DNA of 64,000 nucleotides, from the NCBI GenBank assembly GCA_010093515.1, contig MU001687.1, positions 568,070-632,069 of the forward strand, written 5' to 3'. The stretch comes from Lineolata rhizophorae. Its lineage: Eukaryota > Ascomycota > Dothideomycetes > Lineolatales > Lineolataceae. Made by a program: the position numbers and the translations under genes. The notes under the pieces are model-generated. The model did not search any database, was not told where the DNA came from, and saw nothing but the letters and a program-made list of their open reading frames with translations. Below, piece after piece: positions 11,282 to 23,393 of the stretch (within the stretch, counting starts at the first letter, position 1; every line of letters starts with the position of its first letter).

Positions 11282-12233
11282 CTAGCTTGCTGGCGTAAAT
11301 GCCCACATGTACGGCACGCTTGCCGGAGAGTGACCACCGATAAATCCATAGTCCATTCCTATTTCTTCAATGAGTTGCAGTCTCTTTTGCTGGGAGGATA
11401 TCTCGCGTGGCTGGCCAGAAATGGGATTGTTTTCATCCGCCTTTTCAGGAATTAAACAAGGGTACATAATGGAGGGCCTGTTCCCATTTCTAATGTAGAA
11501 GTCCTCGTATACCTTAAAAACGTACCACTGGAGCTTTTCAAGCGTGCATGTTTCCTTCCGAATGCACTTCACGAACTCGACTCTCGTCTGGGAAAAGTTC
11601 GTTCATCAGCTTCCTCCACGACTTGACGACTTCTGCTTCAAATTCACGCGCCCCCACGTCGTCGACCAAGTATTCGCCCGGATAGTCTTCAAAGATACTT
11701 GCCGCATAGTTGATGATGAAGTCTCGTACGTCCCAAATACACGACGACGAGGTAAAAACCGATACCCTGTACACAATTCCTTCGGCGCTAAATCTTCGAC
11801 GTAGTGCACCTTCGTTGACCTTACGCAGTGCTTGGACAACTCGCAGCGTATCATCCTTCACGACCCTAAGGTGTACTTCGCGAGAATGGAAGAAGAAATC
11901 GCCTAGCTTCGTCGCTATGGCGGGGTCCTTGGGATCACCGTCGTCCAAAACTTGGTTCCAGCCTTCAAGCTCATTCCAGAATGACGACAATGAGCAAGCA
12001 GCCTCATCATTCGGTGGGTTTTCTCCTTCGAATTTTAAAGCGTCCCATTGTATGCTTGCTCCAGTATGGCCGAATTCGCACGAAAAGAATCTCTCGACCG
12101 AGTTACGAAGTTTTTCGAGCTCGTCAAAATTCGTGTATTCGAATCCCAGCTTGTATGTCAATTGGATTGACCTTTTAAGGTCTGCAAATTCTGACCAATT
12201 TTCGAAGCGCTGCACTCCGTCCTGGAGAGACAT
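11282..12233 (-). CDS. Unrecognised protein, YGFIGG family (member B), probably frameshifted
   Basis: Two overlapping minus-strand frames make up this gene. The first runs from the preferred ATG at 12233 (the frame is open to 12401) to about 11540; the second runs from about 11590 to 11282. Together they match member A (8157-9011) along their length, including the closing YGFIGG motif, so this is one gene read in two frames. The join falls near 11573-11600. A short intron is possible, with a TTTTCCCAG-like acceptor and a weak GTGGGG donor, but it would remove the FEAEVVKSW segment that aligns with FERRIVGFW in member A. A one-base frameshift is therefore more likely, making this a recent pseudogene or a sequencing error. 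Function unknown. Confidence 0.55.
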
Positions 12234-12401
12234 GACGGCCCACCGATAACGAGTGGCGAGAGCAACTATTTGAGGGAAGAATAGCGCAAGGAGTACGTTG
12301 TACGTAGGACGAACGGAGGAACGACTACTAAAGGCGGACTTTATAGCGCGTGCGATGACTTTCTGTTGATGAATGAGTAGAGTGACCATCGCTTCACCCA
12401 A

Positions 12402-14117
12402 ATTGCTCCATAGATCGCCTTAGGTATTAGTTGGACGTAACGTGTTAAAATCTAGGGAGATTAGTTCCCAAGCTATAGTGAATAAAAATGTCTCTTTTGA
12501 GGCCTATAGACGTAGAAAGTAGAAAAAGTAAAATAATAAATTCCGTCGCCAATACTTGATCGGGATATAAATTGTAGTCTACTAGCTTCCAAAGTCTTAA
12601 AGAAGCGTACCTTAGAGTCCACGTAGTTATACTAAGGCAAGTAAATACGAGGAAAGTAATTTACACGAAATTTGCTCGATACTACGATTTATTGCCACGA
12701 GCAAGGGGTCGCAGTTTCATTCGTCAAGGCAAGCACTTGAGGAGTCGATGCTTTGAGGGATTGAAAAGTAAGTTCCGAGATGCATTTCCTCGGCTTCAAA
12801 ACCATGTGGAGTCACTATCATTCACCCTGCACAGTGAGCAAAGCCGCAAAGTTCCAAGGACAGCGGCGTGGCATGTCTGTGGTGGGTATTGCTACGCAAA
12901 TTATAGGAACCTACTACATGTCTGCGATTTCCGAATAGAAAGTATCCTCGCAGTGTCTCAAAACTGTCGATGTGTAAATGCCACTGGCTAGTGTTTGTGA
13001 TCGGCTAACACTGTGATGGCCTCACGTGGATGTCAAATGTTTCTCATTTTGGCCGAATCGATAGCATAAAATAATCACGAAAATAGAACACCATTCGGCG
13101 GCCGACAGAATTACATTTGAATCAGACCGCATCTGCGAGTTGATTGACTTATGACATTGATTTGAATTTGTCTTGCTGATCAATTACACACATGTCGACA
13201 CCTATTCGGAGTCATCTCCTCTTAACCCCTGCAGCACCTGCCACTCGTCCAATTAAGCAAAAGAAGTAAGAAGGTAAAGAGAACCCATAAGAAAAGCAGA
13301 AGATCAGACAGAGGATCGGTATCTTAAAGCCTGGAGGCCAAAAAGGACAGGAAGAGAAGTGAATTCAGTAAACAAAGCAGCAGAAAAACAGCATGGAGAA
13401 ATGAAACAAGGCCCGAAAAATCAATGATGCATCTCGTCGCCAAGACAATGCTAAAAGGTATCAAGCCGGCGCGTCCAAACGCGTCCTCGCTAATAGAATG
13501 ACAAGCTGAAGTGAAAAAAAGGCCGCAAAATAGCAAATGCCAGATCGGGCTGAGATAGAGAAGCCGAAATATGTATAATGCAATCTAAGCAGTCTTGCAT
13601 GCCTTAGAACGCTTTTAATGCTTTTTGAAGTCTTGCCTCTTGCCCGCGAAGAGATTGGGAGAAAGAAAGCCACGTGGAACTATGATGTGAGCCACCGAAG
13701 CAAAAGCCTAAACAACCAAGCTGCACCGGCCGCCTGTTCCCTCCGCCCATCCGACCCCCTCTTCACCGGACCATCCTTGGTGCTCCGGGATTCAAAAGGA
13801 GGAACTAGCAAGGTAATAAAAGAAGATCGACACGCTGTTAAGGCAGACAAAGGAAATAGGTTTGACGTAGGAAAGGTTTGGTAAAGAGTGACTTAGTAGA
13901 TTCGATTCTCAAAGAAAGACTTTTGGTGAGTGACCAGGAAGCTCCAAAGATTCGTGTCGGCTTGCCCATTCTGTCCAAGCCGAATGATTTCATTTCTCGC
14001 ATTTTTTTTTCCTTGAACGAAGAAAGCGGAATCCGCTACGTGGCATGGGCATGGGCATGCCACTCCGGAAATGCAGACCATACCATAAGAGAAGTCGTGT
14101 AAAAAGCGCCCAACCTT
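12402..14117. other. AT-rich intergenic region, no gene recognised
   Basis: Short open frames only. The first kilobase is AT-rich like 9-11 kb. Toward 14.1 kb it becomes the 3' flank of the minus-strand ApsA gene. I see no RNA gene or repeat structure. Confidence 0.4.
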
Positions 14118-17100
14118 CTAGAATCCCTTGAAAGGATCCGACACCGCCGCGTCATACCAGTCCTCGTAACCGCCGGTGCCTCTCGACGACCGGTCTCCCG
14201 CCTCGACTCCACGATAGCTGTTCCCGCGCCGCCTTCCCGGGCGCCGCGAGAAAGAAGCCGGCGGGATGGCCCCTTCCTCACTCATACGCGCCGACCCGGC
14301 CGCCGGCTCAAAAAAGGCCTCCATACGCACCGTCCCGACCGCGTCGAAGAAGTTGGTCCTCGCGCTCGCGCTCGTGGCCTCGCTCGTCCTGCGGCTGCCG
14401 TCGCCGAAGGCGCCGAAGGCCGGATTGTGCACCGACGAGGGTCCCGAGGGCACGCCGAAGCTGGGGCTGTAGACATCGGAGCTGGCGGTCGAGTAGGTGG
14501 CCGAGGACGCGGGGGGTAGGGCGTTGTTGTGGGAGAAGGAGCGGAAGGAGGAGGCGTGTGAGGGCGGCGGCGGCAGGCGCGGGCTGGTCAGGCTGCGCTT
14601 GCGGCCGTGGTGGCTGTGGTGGTGGCCGTTCGAGAAGCGGGGGATGGAAGGGGGCTCCGCTGCCGCGGGGACGGGCGCGTCCATGTTGGACGAGCCGCCC
14701 ATTTCGGGCTCGGCTTCGGCCAGGCCGGTCAGAGGCCGCGAGTTGCCGAGTTGAGGACGCGCCTTGTCCTTCGCAAGGCGGACCGAGTCCCTGATGGGCG
14801 CGCGGCGGAGGGTGGGACCGCTGGGCCGAATGGGCACCTCGGGCTCGGTCGGCGGAGGTGGCGGAGGTAAGGACTGGAGCTCGGGCGCAGGGTTGGACGA
14901 GTGTGCTAGGAAGGAGAGGGCGCTGAGCCAGACGTAATGGCGCTCACGGGTCATGGCGGTGAACTTGAGGGCGCGCGCGGGAGTGAGGATCAAGATGGAG
15001 CGATGGAAAGAGGCGCCTACGCCAGCGCCACGCGGGAGGGGGGTGTCGTCCTTGACGTCGAGGACGGACTGGATTGTCAGTTTGCGGCCGCTCTTGCCCA
15101 TCAAGGCCGAACCCGACGTCGGCTGCTTGCTGCTCCACATGACGGCCCGCTCGTAGGGAGAGAGCCACACCCAGCGCTTGTGGCGGACGCCGTTTCCGGT
15201 CACGTTCACGGAGCCGTCGTCAGCCGTCTTGCCCAGCTCCTGGGGGGATTCGGGCACGCCGAAGGACTTCCGCCTGCGCACGTACTTCCACATCCACTCC
15301 CCAACCATCGTGGCGGCGATGGCGTCGACGACGCTAGTCTGTTGAACCGAGCTGCCGACGGAGCCGCTGCCGGTGTATGCCGTGTTGGTCGACGGCTGGG
15401 AGCGATGAGAGATACCCGGTTGGTAGTAACCGTACTGCGGGGACGTGATGCTATCCTTGGGCAGGGGTGGGATCTGAGGAGGGCTGGCCGCCCTACTCCA
15501 TTCCGAGGACACAGGCGGGGAGCGGCTACGCGGTCGTCCGTCGCGCGAGGTCCGGGGAATGACCGCGGCGGACCTGACCTTACGCAAGCTGTCCTGGCGC
15601 GAGTGCTGGTAGCGCCGGTGATTCCTATTCCGACCGGAGAACAGTCCGCCGCTGCGAGGTGTGGGGCTCTGCGATCCCTCGCTCTTGCTGATGGGCACCC
15701 TGCGCGAACTGGACCGAGTCGGAACGGGGAACGGCGGCTTGCTCGACCTGAAACCGCCGGTCTTGACATCATCCGCGCTGCCGACGCTGGGGCTACGCGG
15801 ACGGTCCTGCTGCATGTGCGCTGTAGTGCCGTTCTGGATGAGCGTGGACCTGCGCATGCTCCCTTGGCGCGAGCTGCTGCTCATACGCATAGCCTTTGCC
15901 ACCCTGGGAGCCTTTTCGAGCGAATTCCTCGAGGGGCGACCATCAGCCGGCACAACGCCCTTACCCTTGGTGGCGTCGATGCTGCGGCCGGATGGCGAGC
16001 CTTCCTTCTCCTCAGGAACGGGGGTAGGAGGATTGGTGAACGGCCTCTTGTGCTTCAGAGACCGTGTAGGGTGCATCCTCAGCGGGTTGATCCTTTGCTC
16101 CGGTTCCGGTTCCGGCTCCTCCTCCTCGCTCATGTCATCTTCGCCGATGTCCTCGCCTTCGTCGGAGCTGGGACCGTCGAAACCAGCAAAGAGTGAGCTG
16201 GACCGGAATGGCCTGCGAATGCTGTCTCTCTGGTTCTGAGTGAGCGGTCCGTCGTCATTGTTGCCCGGATATTTGTCTTCTGTTGGGAGGATGACAGTCG
16301 GGGGCGACATCGGCCTGGTTCGGGGAGGCGGGTCGCCGTCAGTCTTATCGAACAAGGCTTTGCCGAGCACGGCCGCAACATCCTTGCTACCCTTGAACTT
16401 TGGAGGCTCCGGCGTAGACGTTCTCGAGGAGATGGCGGAAGGGAGAAGGTGTGGTGGAAGTTTTATAGGCCTCTTGTCGATACGGATGGGTTCCGTCTGC
16501 ATCGACATGGAACGCATGGGGACGACGGATTCAAAGTCCGTCTGTGACTCCGCATTCTTCGTTCCGGGAGGCAACATCGCTTCCTTTGGTGACGACGGAG
16601 CTGACGGCGGGGGGTGGATGGCGATCGAAGGAATTGGAATAGGAAGAGGAGGCGGCGCGCGACTTGGAGACAGAGGAACCTCGATTATCTTAGGCTCCGG
16701 TTCGGGCAGCGGATCGGTCTGTGTCGACGCCGAAACAAGCTCAACGGGAATCTGGGGGGCCACATCATCGTTGGGCGAGGCAGGAGCGGAAGGATGGGGA
16801 GTCGCAGGAGGGCTGAGAGGTTCGTCTGTCGTTTGAGATGAAGCCGACACCATGATGGGCGCGTGCTTCTGGGCGGCAGCCTGCTGTTGCTGTTGCTGTT
16901 GCTGCTGCCCGGGTTGCTGCTGAGCTTGCAAAAACATCGCCGGGATGGTGATGCGCTTCCGGCGCTGGTTCGCCTCGATGTCGCCAATCGATCCAACCGA
17001 GCCTGTTCGTTCGAACATCTTTTCGGCCTTGTCGGCCCTTGGAGGAAGCGTATCCATCGACGCCCGTTCGGGGCTCATCCTCGGCGAGGACGGGGGAGTG

Positions 17101-18401
17101 TATTGGATCCCGGTGTCGACGTATTCCGGCCGCGGTTCCTCGGGGGTGGGCGGTTGCTCCTCCTCGACCGTGCTCATGGTGGCACGCTCGCCCGAATCCC
17201 TGGAAGGGTCGAGGTCACCGTTGCCAAAAGCAGGCAGCTCGGAGAGCTTCGGTGTTTCCACCTCGGTCGTGTCCGACAACGAGGGCCTAGGCTCGTCCGT
17301 TATTCCGAGCACGCGCTTCGCCTTTTCATCGGGCGTCATCATGGACTGGCGGAACTTGTACGCCTTGCGCGCCTGCAGCTCGTGCTCTGACATGTCATCT
17401 TCGCTGGTCTCGAGCTCCTCTAGGTCTTCCTCCTCTTCCTCTTCAAGGTTTAGCTCGTCCGCGAGGCTCACTCCATTAAGCTTTCCATGAGTTTCCGAGC
17501 CGGTTCCGCTCAGTACAGAGTGCCTGAAGCTCTGGCGAACGCTCCGATGACTGCTGCTGCTCATGTTACGCGCATGACGCCCGTTGCGGCTCCCGGAACC
17601 TCTTTGGCTCATGGAACGCACGCTGGTCGTATCGCTTTCGTTCCCGAATCCACTGTCCCGCGTATCCTCGCCCTCGCTTTCCACGTGGTGCTCGTGCTGG
17701 GCGTTAGCCGCAGCCTGCTGCGCGGCCAATTCGTCGAGAACAATTTTTAGCCGGCTCTCGGTGACGTGGGTTCGGCGCTCTAGGGTACGCTTCTCTCCCT
17801 GCCACGTTTCCTTGTCTCGTTCCCACAGGTTATGGGTCCGAGTCGCGTCATCCTCCTGACTCTTGATCTTCTTCCGGGACTCCTCGAGCTTGGCCTTGAG
17901 CTCTGAATTGGCCTGCTTGGCTTCATCGCGTTCCTTGGCTAGCTCTTCCAGGGCAGCCAGCGTGCCGTTTTCAAGCTGCTGAAGCTGCCTCTTGGCCGAG
18001 CGGTGCTCCTGGTTGGATTGGGTGAGCTGGTCGCTGAGGATGTCGTTTTCCGTCTTGGTCGTCTGAAGGTTGCCTTCGAGATCTTCGATGAATTTGACCT
18101 TGTTGTCGAGTTCCCTTCTGAGGGACAGGATTTCAGAGACGAGCGACGCATGAAGAGTCGGCGTGAACCGGCGGGGATCCAAAATCGAAATGTTCTCGTC
18201 AGTCGCCATATCCTCCGAGGTCCGACCGTGCTCCCGGTCCGAAGGCATGGGAGGGGGAGAAGATGACGGCAACGTGGAGGGAGCTCGGGACGACCGTCGG
18301 GACAGCGAAGCCATGGGCGTCTGATAGGGAGTGTCCGTGGGCGTGGGAAGCGACGGACCGGAGCCGAAGCCCTCTAGGTCGGTAAAGTAATCCGTAGACA
18401 T
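14118..18401 (-). CDS. apsA: ApsA/Num1-type nuclear-migration protein, cortical dynein anchor with PH domain
   Basis: A 1427-residue single-exon protein. ApsA (Aspergillus) and Num1 (yeast) sit at the cell cortex, bind the membrane through a C-terminal PH domain and anchor dynein to pull nuclei along hyphae. A Ser/Pro-rich N-terminus is followed by a long coiled coil (about 85-237, starting LVSEILSLRRELDNK) and an extended Ser/Pro/Glu-rich disordered middle with a poly-Gln run near 490-512. The C-terminal PH domain (about 1022-1170) begins at VDAIAATMVGEWMWKYVRR and ends near HYVWLSALSFLAH. About 250 low-complexity residues follow, more than I would expect after this domain. The clear internal repeats of yeast Num1 are not seen. 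Long plus-strand frames across this gene are antisense shadows. Confidence 0.88.
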   Translation of the reverse strand: MSTDYFTDLEGFGSGPSLPTPTDTPYQTPMASLSRRSSRAPSTLPSSSPPPMPSDREHGRTSEDMATDENISILDPRRFTPTLHASLVSEILSLRRELDNKVKFIEDLEGNLQTTKTENDILSDQLTQSNQEHRSAKRQLQQLENGTLAALEELAKERDEAKQANSELKAKLEESRKKIKSQEDDATRTHNLWERDKETWQGEKRTLERRTHVTESRLKIVLDELAAQQAAANAQHEHHVESEGEDTRDSGFGNESDTTSVRSMSQRGSGSRNGRHARNMSSSSHRSVRQSFRHSVLSGTGSETHGKLNGVSLADELNLEEEEEEDLEELETSEDDMSEHELQARKAYKFRQSMMTPDEKAKRVLGITDEPRPSLSDTTEVETPKLSELPAFGNGDLDPSRDSGERATMSTVEEEQPPTPEEPRPEYVDTGIQYTPPSSPRMSPERASMDTLPPRADKAEKMFERTGSVGSIGDIEANQRRKRITIPAMFLQAQQQPGQQQQQQQQQAAAQKHAPIMVSASSQTTDEPLSPPATPHPSAPASPNDDVAPQIPVELVSASTQTDPLPEPEPKIIEVPLSPSRAPPPLPIPIPSIAIHPPPSAPSSPKEAMLPPGTKNAESQTDFESVVPMRSMSMQTEPIRIDKRPIKLPPHLLPSAISSRTSTPEPPKFKGSKDVAAVLGKALFDKTDGDPPPRTRPMSPPTVILPTEDKYPGNNDDGPLTQNQRDSIRRPFRSSSLFAGFDGPSSDEGEDIGEDDMSEEEEPEPEPEQRINPLRMHPTRSLKHKRPFTNPPTPVPEEKEGSPSGRSIDATKGKGVVPADGRPSRNSLEKAPRVAKAMRMSSSSRQGSMRRSTLIQNGTTAHMQQDRPRSPSVGSADDVKTGGFRSSKPPFPVPTRSSSRRVPISKSEGSQSPTPRSGGLFSGRNRNHRRYQHSRQDSLRKVRSAAVIPRTSRDGRPRSRSPPVSSEWSRAASPPQIPPLPKDSITSPQYGYYQPGISHRSQPSTNTAYTGSGSVGSSVQQTSVVDAIAATMVGEWMWKYVRRRKSFGVPESPQELGKTADDGSVNVTGNGVRHKRWVWLSPYERAVMWSSKQPTSGSALMGKSGRKLTIQSVLDVKDDTPLPRGAGVGASFHRSILILTPARALKFTAMTRERHYVWLSALSFLAHSSNPAPELQSLPPPPPPTEPEVPIRPSGPTLRRAPIRDSVRLAKDKARPQLGNSRPLTGLAEAEPEMGGSSNMDAPVPAAAEPPSIPRFSNGHHHSHHGRKRSLTSPRLPPPPSHASSFRSFSHNNALPPASSATYSTASSDVYSPSFGVPSGPSSVHNPAFGAFGDGSRRTSEATSASARTNFFDAVGTVRMEAFFEPAAGSARMSEEGAIPPASFSRRPGRRRGNSYRGVEAGDRSSRGTGGYEDWYDAAVSDPFKGF

Positions 18402-21400
18402 GGTAGCGGCTCGACCGTCAACCGTTTGCGTACGATGCCGAGGCTCTGGTTCTGGGGTCGAGTCTCGATGCGTCCGTGCCTGGGCGAGATGCGGACGGTT
18501 TCAACCACGATGAAACATGTCTGGCGGCCCGGTTAGAGTCGACTCGGATTGACCCGGCGCTATCGCAGCCCGGCGGTGGTTGCTTACTGCTTCGCCGACG
18601 TGAGGACTCGGATTCGACGAAGCTACGGCCGATGTCAAAACGGCGCGCACAGGCACGGTGACACCACGTCAAGGAGCAACGGCCGTGTAACTCGTGGTCA
18701 TCAAGACCGGGACGTCGCGTGCAGGCACAACCCGCGAATGGAAACAACAAAAGGGGACCACGCGAATGTGGTCCACGGGAGTCGTGTGCGTAGTCACTGA
18801 CTCTCCACGGCGGAGCCGCGAGAACGATGATGCATGTCTGCACGCGAGCCGCGGGGGAAGGGCACCTGTTAGTCGACGCTTCACTCCAATTGAGGGACCA
18901 ACGAGCTTCGGGGACTCGAGGGGGAAGGTGAAGCTCGGCGGGCTCGGGTAGACGCGAACGACACGCCGGGAGAGGCAACCATACCAATTGGCGGGCCAGA
19001 AAATGAGGGTGATGCCTTCCTGGGCGGGCAAGGCGGGCACGACGAAATGGAAGGAAACAGTTAGAGGTCGGAACCAGAACCCAACGCCAGAGCCGCCTAC
19101 CGCAATGCACAGACTCCTCGTTGGAGGAGAAGGCCGGGCGCGCAGAGACGGTCTGGAGAGGAGCTGCACATGAAAAGTCAGAATGGGGGACGGGCAGAGA
19201 CAATTCTCTGGCGGTCGCTGCGGGAGGCAAGCTGCGAAGGTGGGTCAAGCGTCGCCGGCCCGGACAGGCATGGGTGGTGGCCGATCCGTCCCAAGCCATG
19301 CACCCGTTCATGCATCGTCTCTCCCCGACCAGGACCAGGCCGCGGGGCGTGGCCAGGAGCTTCTCGACGACGCAAACGTACGTGCGCGCTGCCCTCCACT
19401 GCTACCTAGAAGGCGGGCAGGTCGCGCGACGCCGCCAATCGGGGGGCGTCGGCGTGTGCGGCCGCGGCGTACTGGATACGCGAAAAGAAATTAATGTTGG
19501 AAACGGCGCGCGGGCGCTGGCTGCGGCCGCCTGCAGGTCGGCACCGGCGGGACCGGGCGCGCCATTGGCGGAGGGCGCCCGGCCGCCACGGGGCCAGCGG
19601 GCGGTCCCCGGCCTGCTAGGCTGCTGCCGGCCGGGCCCTTGGGCCCTGGGTCGCCCTGAGGCGGGACGGGGCCCCGGCGGCGCGCCCCCGGCGGCGCCGT
19701 CAGGGGCATTGGGCAGCCCGCCCGCCGGCGTCCCCAATAGGCGTTCTCGGCTCCCCGACTTCTAACGCTCTTCGGGCCTAGCCCCAGGGCCGCCGCCGCC
19801 TTCGAGCCCGCGCCGCCGCCCGCTCTCGGGCTGTGTCGGAGGGGGGCCACTGCCCGCCGACTGATATGACGCGGACCACGCCTTTCATCTCGTTCGCGTC
19901 TCCTCTTCCCGCGTCTGCTCGCGCCCGCCCGAACCACGCGGAGATAGTTGCTCGCGTTGTTGCTGCTGTTGTCCGCAGCGAAGGAACAAAGCGGTGCTGC
20001 ATAACCTATCGAAAAGCCCACCGTCACCATCTTTGAAGCGTCCTGCCAACGGTTGTCTTTTCGCATGCCTCGCAATTGGATGGCGACACTCGGGGGCGGC
20101 GGATGGAACGAAGGAATGCTCGCCGTTGGCCCAGGCCAAAACATTTTTTTTCCCTTTCTTTTTTTTTTCCTTCCCAACGATTCGCCAGGGCATCCAGAGT
20201 CCGCGACCAACCGAAGGGCTCCCCGGCACCCGAGACCGGACACTACGCCGAAGCTAAAAAGGTGCCCGATTTTGTGCCTGTTGGTGCCTTGCCCCGCCGC
20301 AGAAAGGCTTTCAAGTCAGGTCGGCCGTTGTAGACGATGATAGGCAGCCGGAATTGGCGGCGTCACCTCCTAATAATGAGGTGAGCTCGTACTGACGAAG
20401 GGCTCCTCACAGGCTCATAGCACGCAATTAGGTGAGGCGGATTTGCTCCCCCATGGTATGTACCTGATTGAATCGCGCAGTCATGCAGCCGGGATCGAGG
20501 GATTGGCGTCCGCGGTGGAGATGTGCGGCCGTGATGGACGGGCCTCCTGCCGGAATCAGGGTGCCCTTAACCGTTTGTGGCATCCTTTGGGTTTAGCGGC
20601 ATCTGAGCGGCCGCGCCGACGTCGAGCAACCGGAAGTTTTGGCGAGCGCCACTGTTTCGAGTTAGTCAGCCGTCGCCGTTTTCATTCGCGGTCACGACTC
20701 GCCGCTCCAACGCTCCCCCGTAAGCTCGAGGCGGAGCCTGCTGGCCGACGGGCTCGTCACACGGGGAGCCATCCCGCGGGCTGATGACGGCCTGCATGCC
20801 TCCCAGGGTCCTTCACTGCCCACCTATCCGACGACCCTTTCCTCCGTATCACTGCCCCCGAATCCCACGCCTATTAGCAACACCCAATTGTGGCAAGATT
20901 GGCCAGCTCTATCAACACATCATCTGCAGGATTGACGTGACTAGTTGCGCGACGAGTGCAGATTTCCAAACCTCACGCGCTAAATTTGTAGCTTCGCGCG
21001 GTGGAAAGTGAAGCGACACACGACAGGCGCGTGAGCTCGAAGAGGTTTAGGAGCGGTTTTCTTTTTCGTTGAGCATATCTGCGGCCGCGCTCCCTTCCGC
21101 TTTCCTCCACGTTGTTCATCCCCACCATCGATGCCCCCTCGAAGTGCGGCCCTGCAGGCACAAGGTGTTCTCGGACGGCGAGATCATTCTTCCGCTTAAG
21201 GAAGAGAGGGCGGCGCAAACATCCAGAACGGGCGCGGAGCGCGCTCCCACACGTGCGGCGGGCCACGGCCGCACGGATGGGACGGTGGAGCGAGCGCGCC
21301 CAGTCCCGGGCGATGTGCAGCCGTGCGGTCGCATCAGGGCGCATGCTCAGCGGCGTGCATGCGTTTTTAGCTGCAGCTACCCCACGAGAATCAAATTGGT

Positions 21401-23393
21401 GTGCGTACATCAATCGTCTACATACTTTGGCAGGCTTGCCTCTAAACCGCGTCCCACGGGGCCTCCAATCAAGACCTCGACCAAGCCGAGGGCAAAGGCA
21501 GGGTCAATTGATTGAGGGGGAGAGGCCGAGGCGACTCCTCGGCCGGGCGACAAAACGCGGCATCATCCACGCATTCGAGAAACGGCCGGCACCCCGGACT
21601 CGTAGCGGGCAAAGGGTGCCGGGCTGTCGGTGAGATCGCTTGCTCGACCTTGGCTCCCGGCCGGGCCAGCCAGGGTACCGGTACGGCAATTTAGGCCCCT
21701 GCGATTAAGGCGCAGGTGACGACGTTTCAAGTTCGACGCCAACTCGCAAAGGCTGGCGAGGCCCTCGCCGGGCACGCCTTTTATCCCCGCGTCGTCGGCG
21801 CAGAAGAATTTTTGATGGAATACCGTGTGCAAAAACGCGTGCATATCTTCGACCCGGATATTCCGGCCAGGACGTCCGCGGCAGGATTTGTCGGTTTCCA
21901 TGCCCTCTGGGGGCTCTGGTTGCGGGCAAGGTGGCTCCCCTTTCCAGGTACGAGGAGCCGACGAATGTGGGGCCAGTGTGCTGCGGTGCAACAGGGAAAA
22001 GAATTGATTGAGTTTAATAGCAAGAAGCCTAAAACACCGCGAACGGGAAAACAAGGGCCCGAAATTTTCTCGAAATTCGGATTGGCTAAACGGCAGAATT
22101 GTCGCAGGACTGCCGAATACTACGTGCAAGGTACGTACCGGCCAGGGCTAATGAATGGGGCATTTGCCCAATATGAGTGGCTTTTTCATCAGCGGATTTT
22201 CCCTCTTCTCTTCTGTTTGAAGGTGAGTACTTTCGTGCACTGATAGAGATCGCGCAAGGTTTCAACTGATGCCACCTTCTCCGACCCCGGCAAGCCAAGC
22301 CAGCATGTGATGGCCGCATGTACCTAAGGGGATCTTCGCACACGACTCGCTGCATGCGCCGTTCCGGCATGTGCGCCGATACCTTCATAGTCGATGGCTC
22401 GATGCTAGTTATCGACCTGACTGCCGAAACTTCGAATAGGGGACGCGAATTGTACAACGGTGTGTGTTGATAGGTCGTCCGAAGAAGCATGCGGTCGCGA
22501 GAGCAGCCAAGTCAAGGATTGCCCGGCCGTTTTCCCCAGGTCGCAGAGAAGAAGGTGGTCCCTTGTCAAAGTCAACGGCGAAATGGTGTTCTCAAGGAAC
22601 ATGCCTGCTCGCGTTGGGTACCTGCGGTCGCGGCGGATGCCGTCGGGGTGGGCTGGACTCGGCTACACAATCGATAGCGCAAGTGCGCAGGTACAGAATG
22701 CAAGTGGAGGACGGCGTGTTGTTTAGGGGACGATCCCGCCGGGATGCGCGTTCCCCTTCTCCGCGAAGAGCTTCCTTTTTTTCCGTGGTGGGGAGTTTGC
22801 AGCACAAGCCATTCCCGGCGGGCGACAAATTACTACTGCATGCCGTAGTGATTTACTCGTCGCATGATGGTTCCTCCTTGACTCATGTTTGCTAAAACTA
22901 GGACCGCCGCTAGACCAATAGCGTGCGCGCATGAATCTCATTAAAACGACGACTTCCAAATCAGCCCGACTATAGGCGCTGGATCTTAGAATGTGTAGGG
23001 ACGGCTGCGGAGCACGATCTTTAGCGGCTAGGGGCGCAAATCTATTTTGGTCAAGGGATAATGTTAGGCGCATGAAACGCTCATCTCGCCTACTGCGGAC
23101 GTCGTCTGATAGCGAGCTGAGGCTCAGTTTTTTCAAATCATTGCGGCTGAATCGTCCCACCCTCTCGCTGGATCTCTCCGGTCTTGCCTCCGCAGACGAC
23201 CTTTTGAATTTGCAGACTCAATACAATGGTTCTCAGATACTGACTTCAATCCGATATTCTCAAGTACGAGATAAGAAGGCTAGGTATACAAATGAAGCTG
23301 AAACGAGTGAATCAAAGACAGAGCTGACACAATTCACGAAACGAATAGTTATCAGCCAGATTCCTAGCTCTCGATAAAGGAGATGTGCGTCTT
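18402..23393. other. Five-kilobase gene-poor region
   Basis: It lies between the ApsA start and the 3' end of the glycine-rich giant. The first 2 kb is GC-rich with overlapping Pro/Arg/Ala-rich frames on both strands; a pure pyrimidine tract lies at 20,144-20,175. Nothing between 20.3 and 23.4 kb resembles a known protein in any frame and I could not assemble spliced exons. It is long for an intergenic gap beside core genes, so a noncoding RNA or lost gene is possible but not shown. Confidence 0.4.

Noticed and set aside
14937-16196. 419-codon plus-strand frame
   Set aside because: It is antisense to the ApsA coding region and mirrors its codon structure; no independent motif.
18418-19311. 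297-codon minus-strand frame just upstream of ApsA
   Set aside because: Low-complexity composition without family resemblance; fits the ApsA promoter and leader better.
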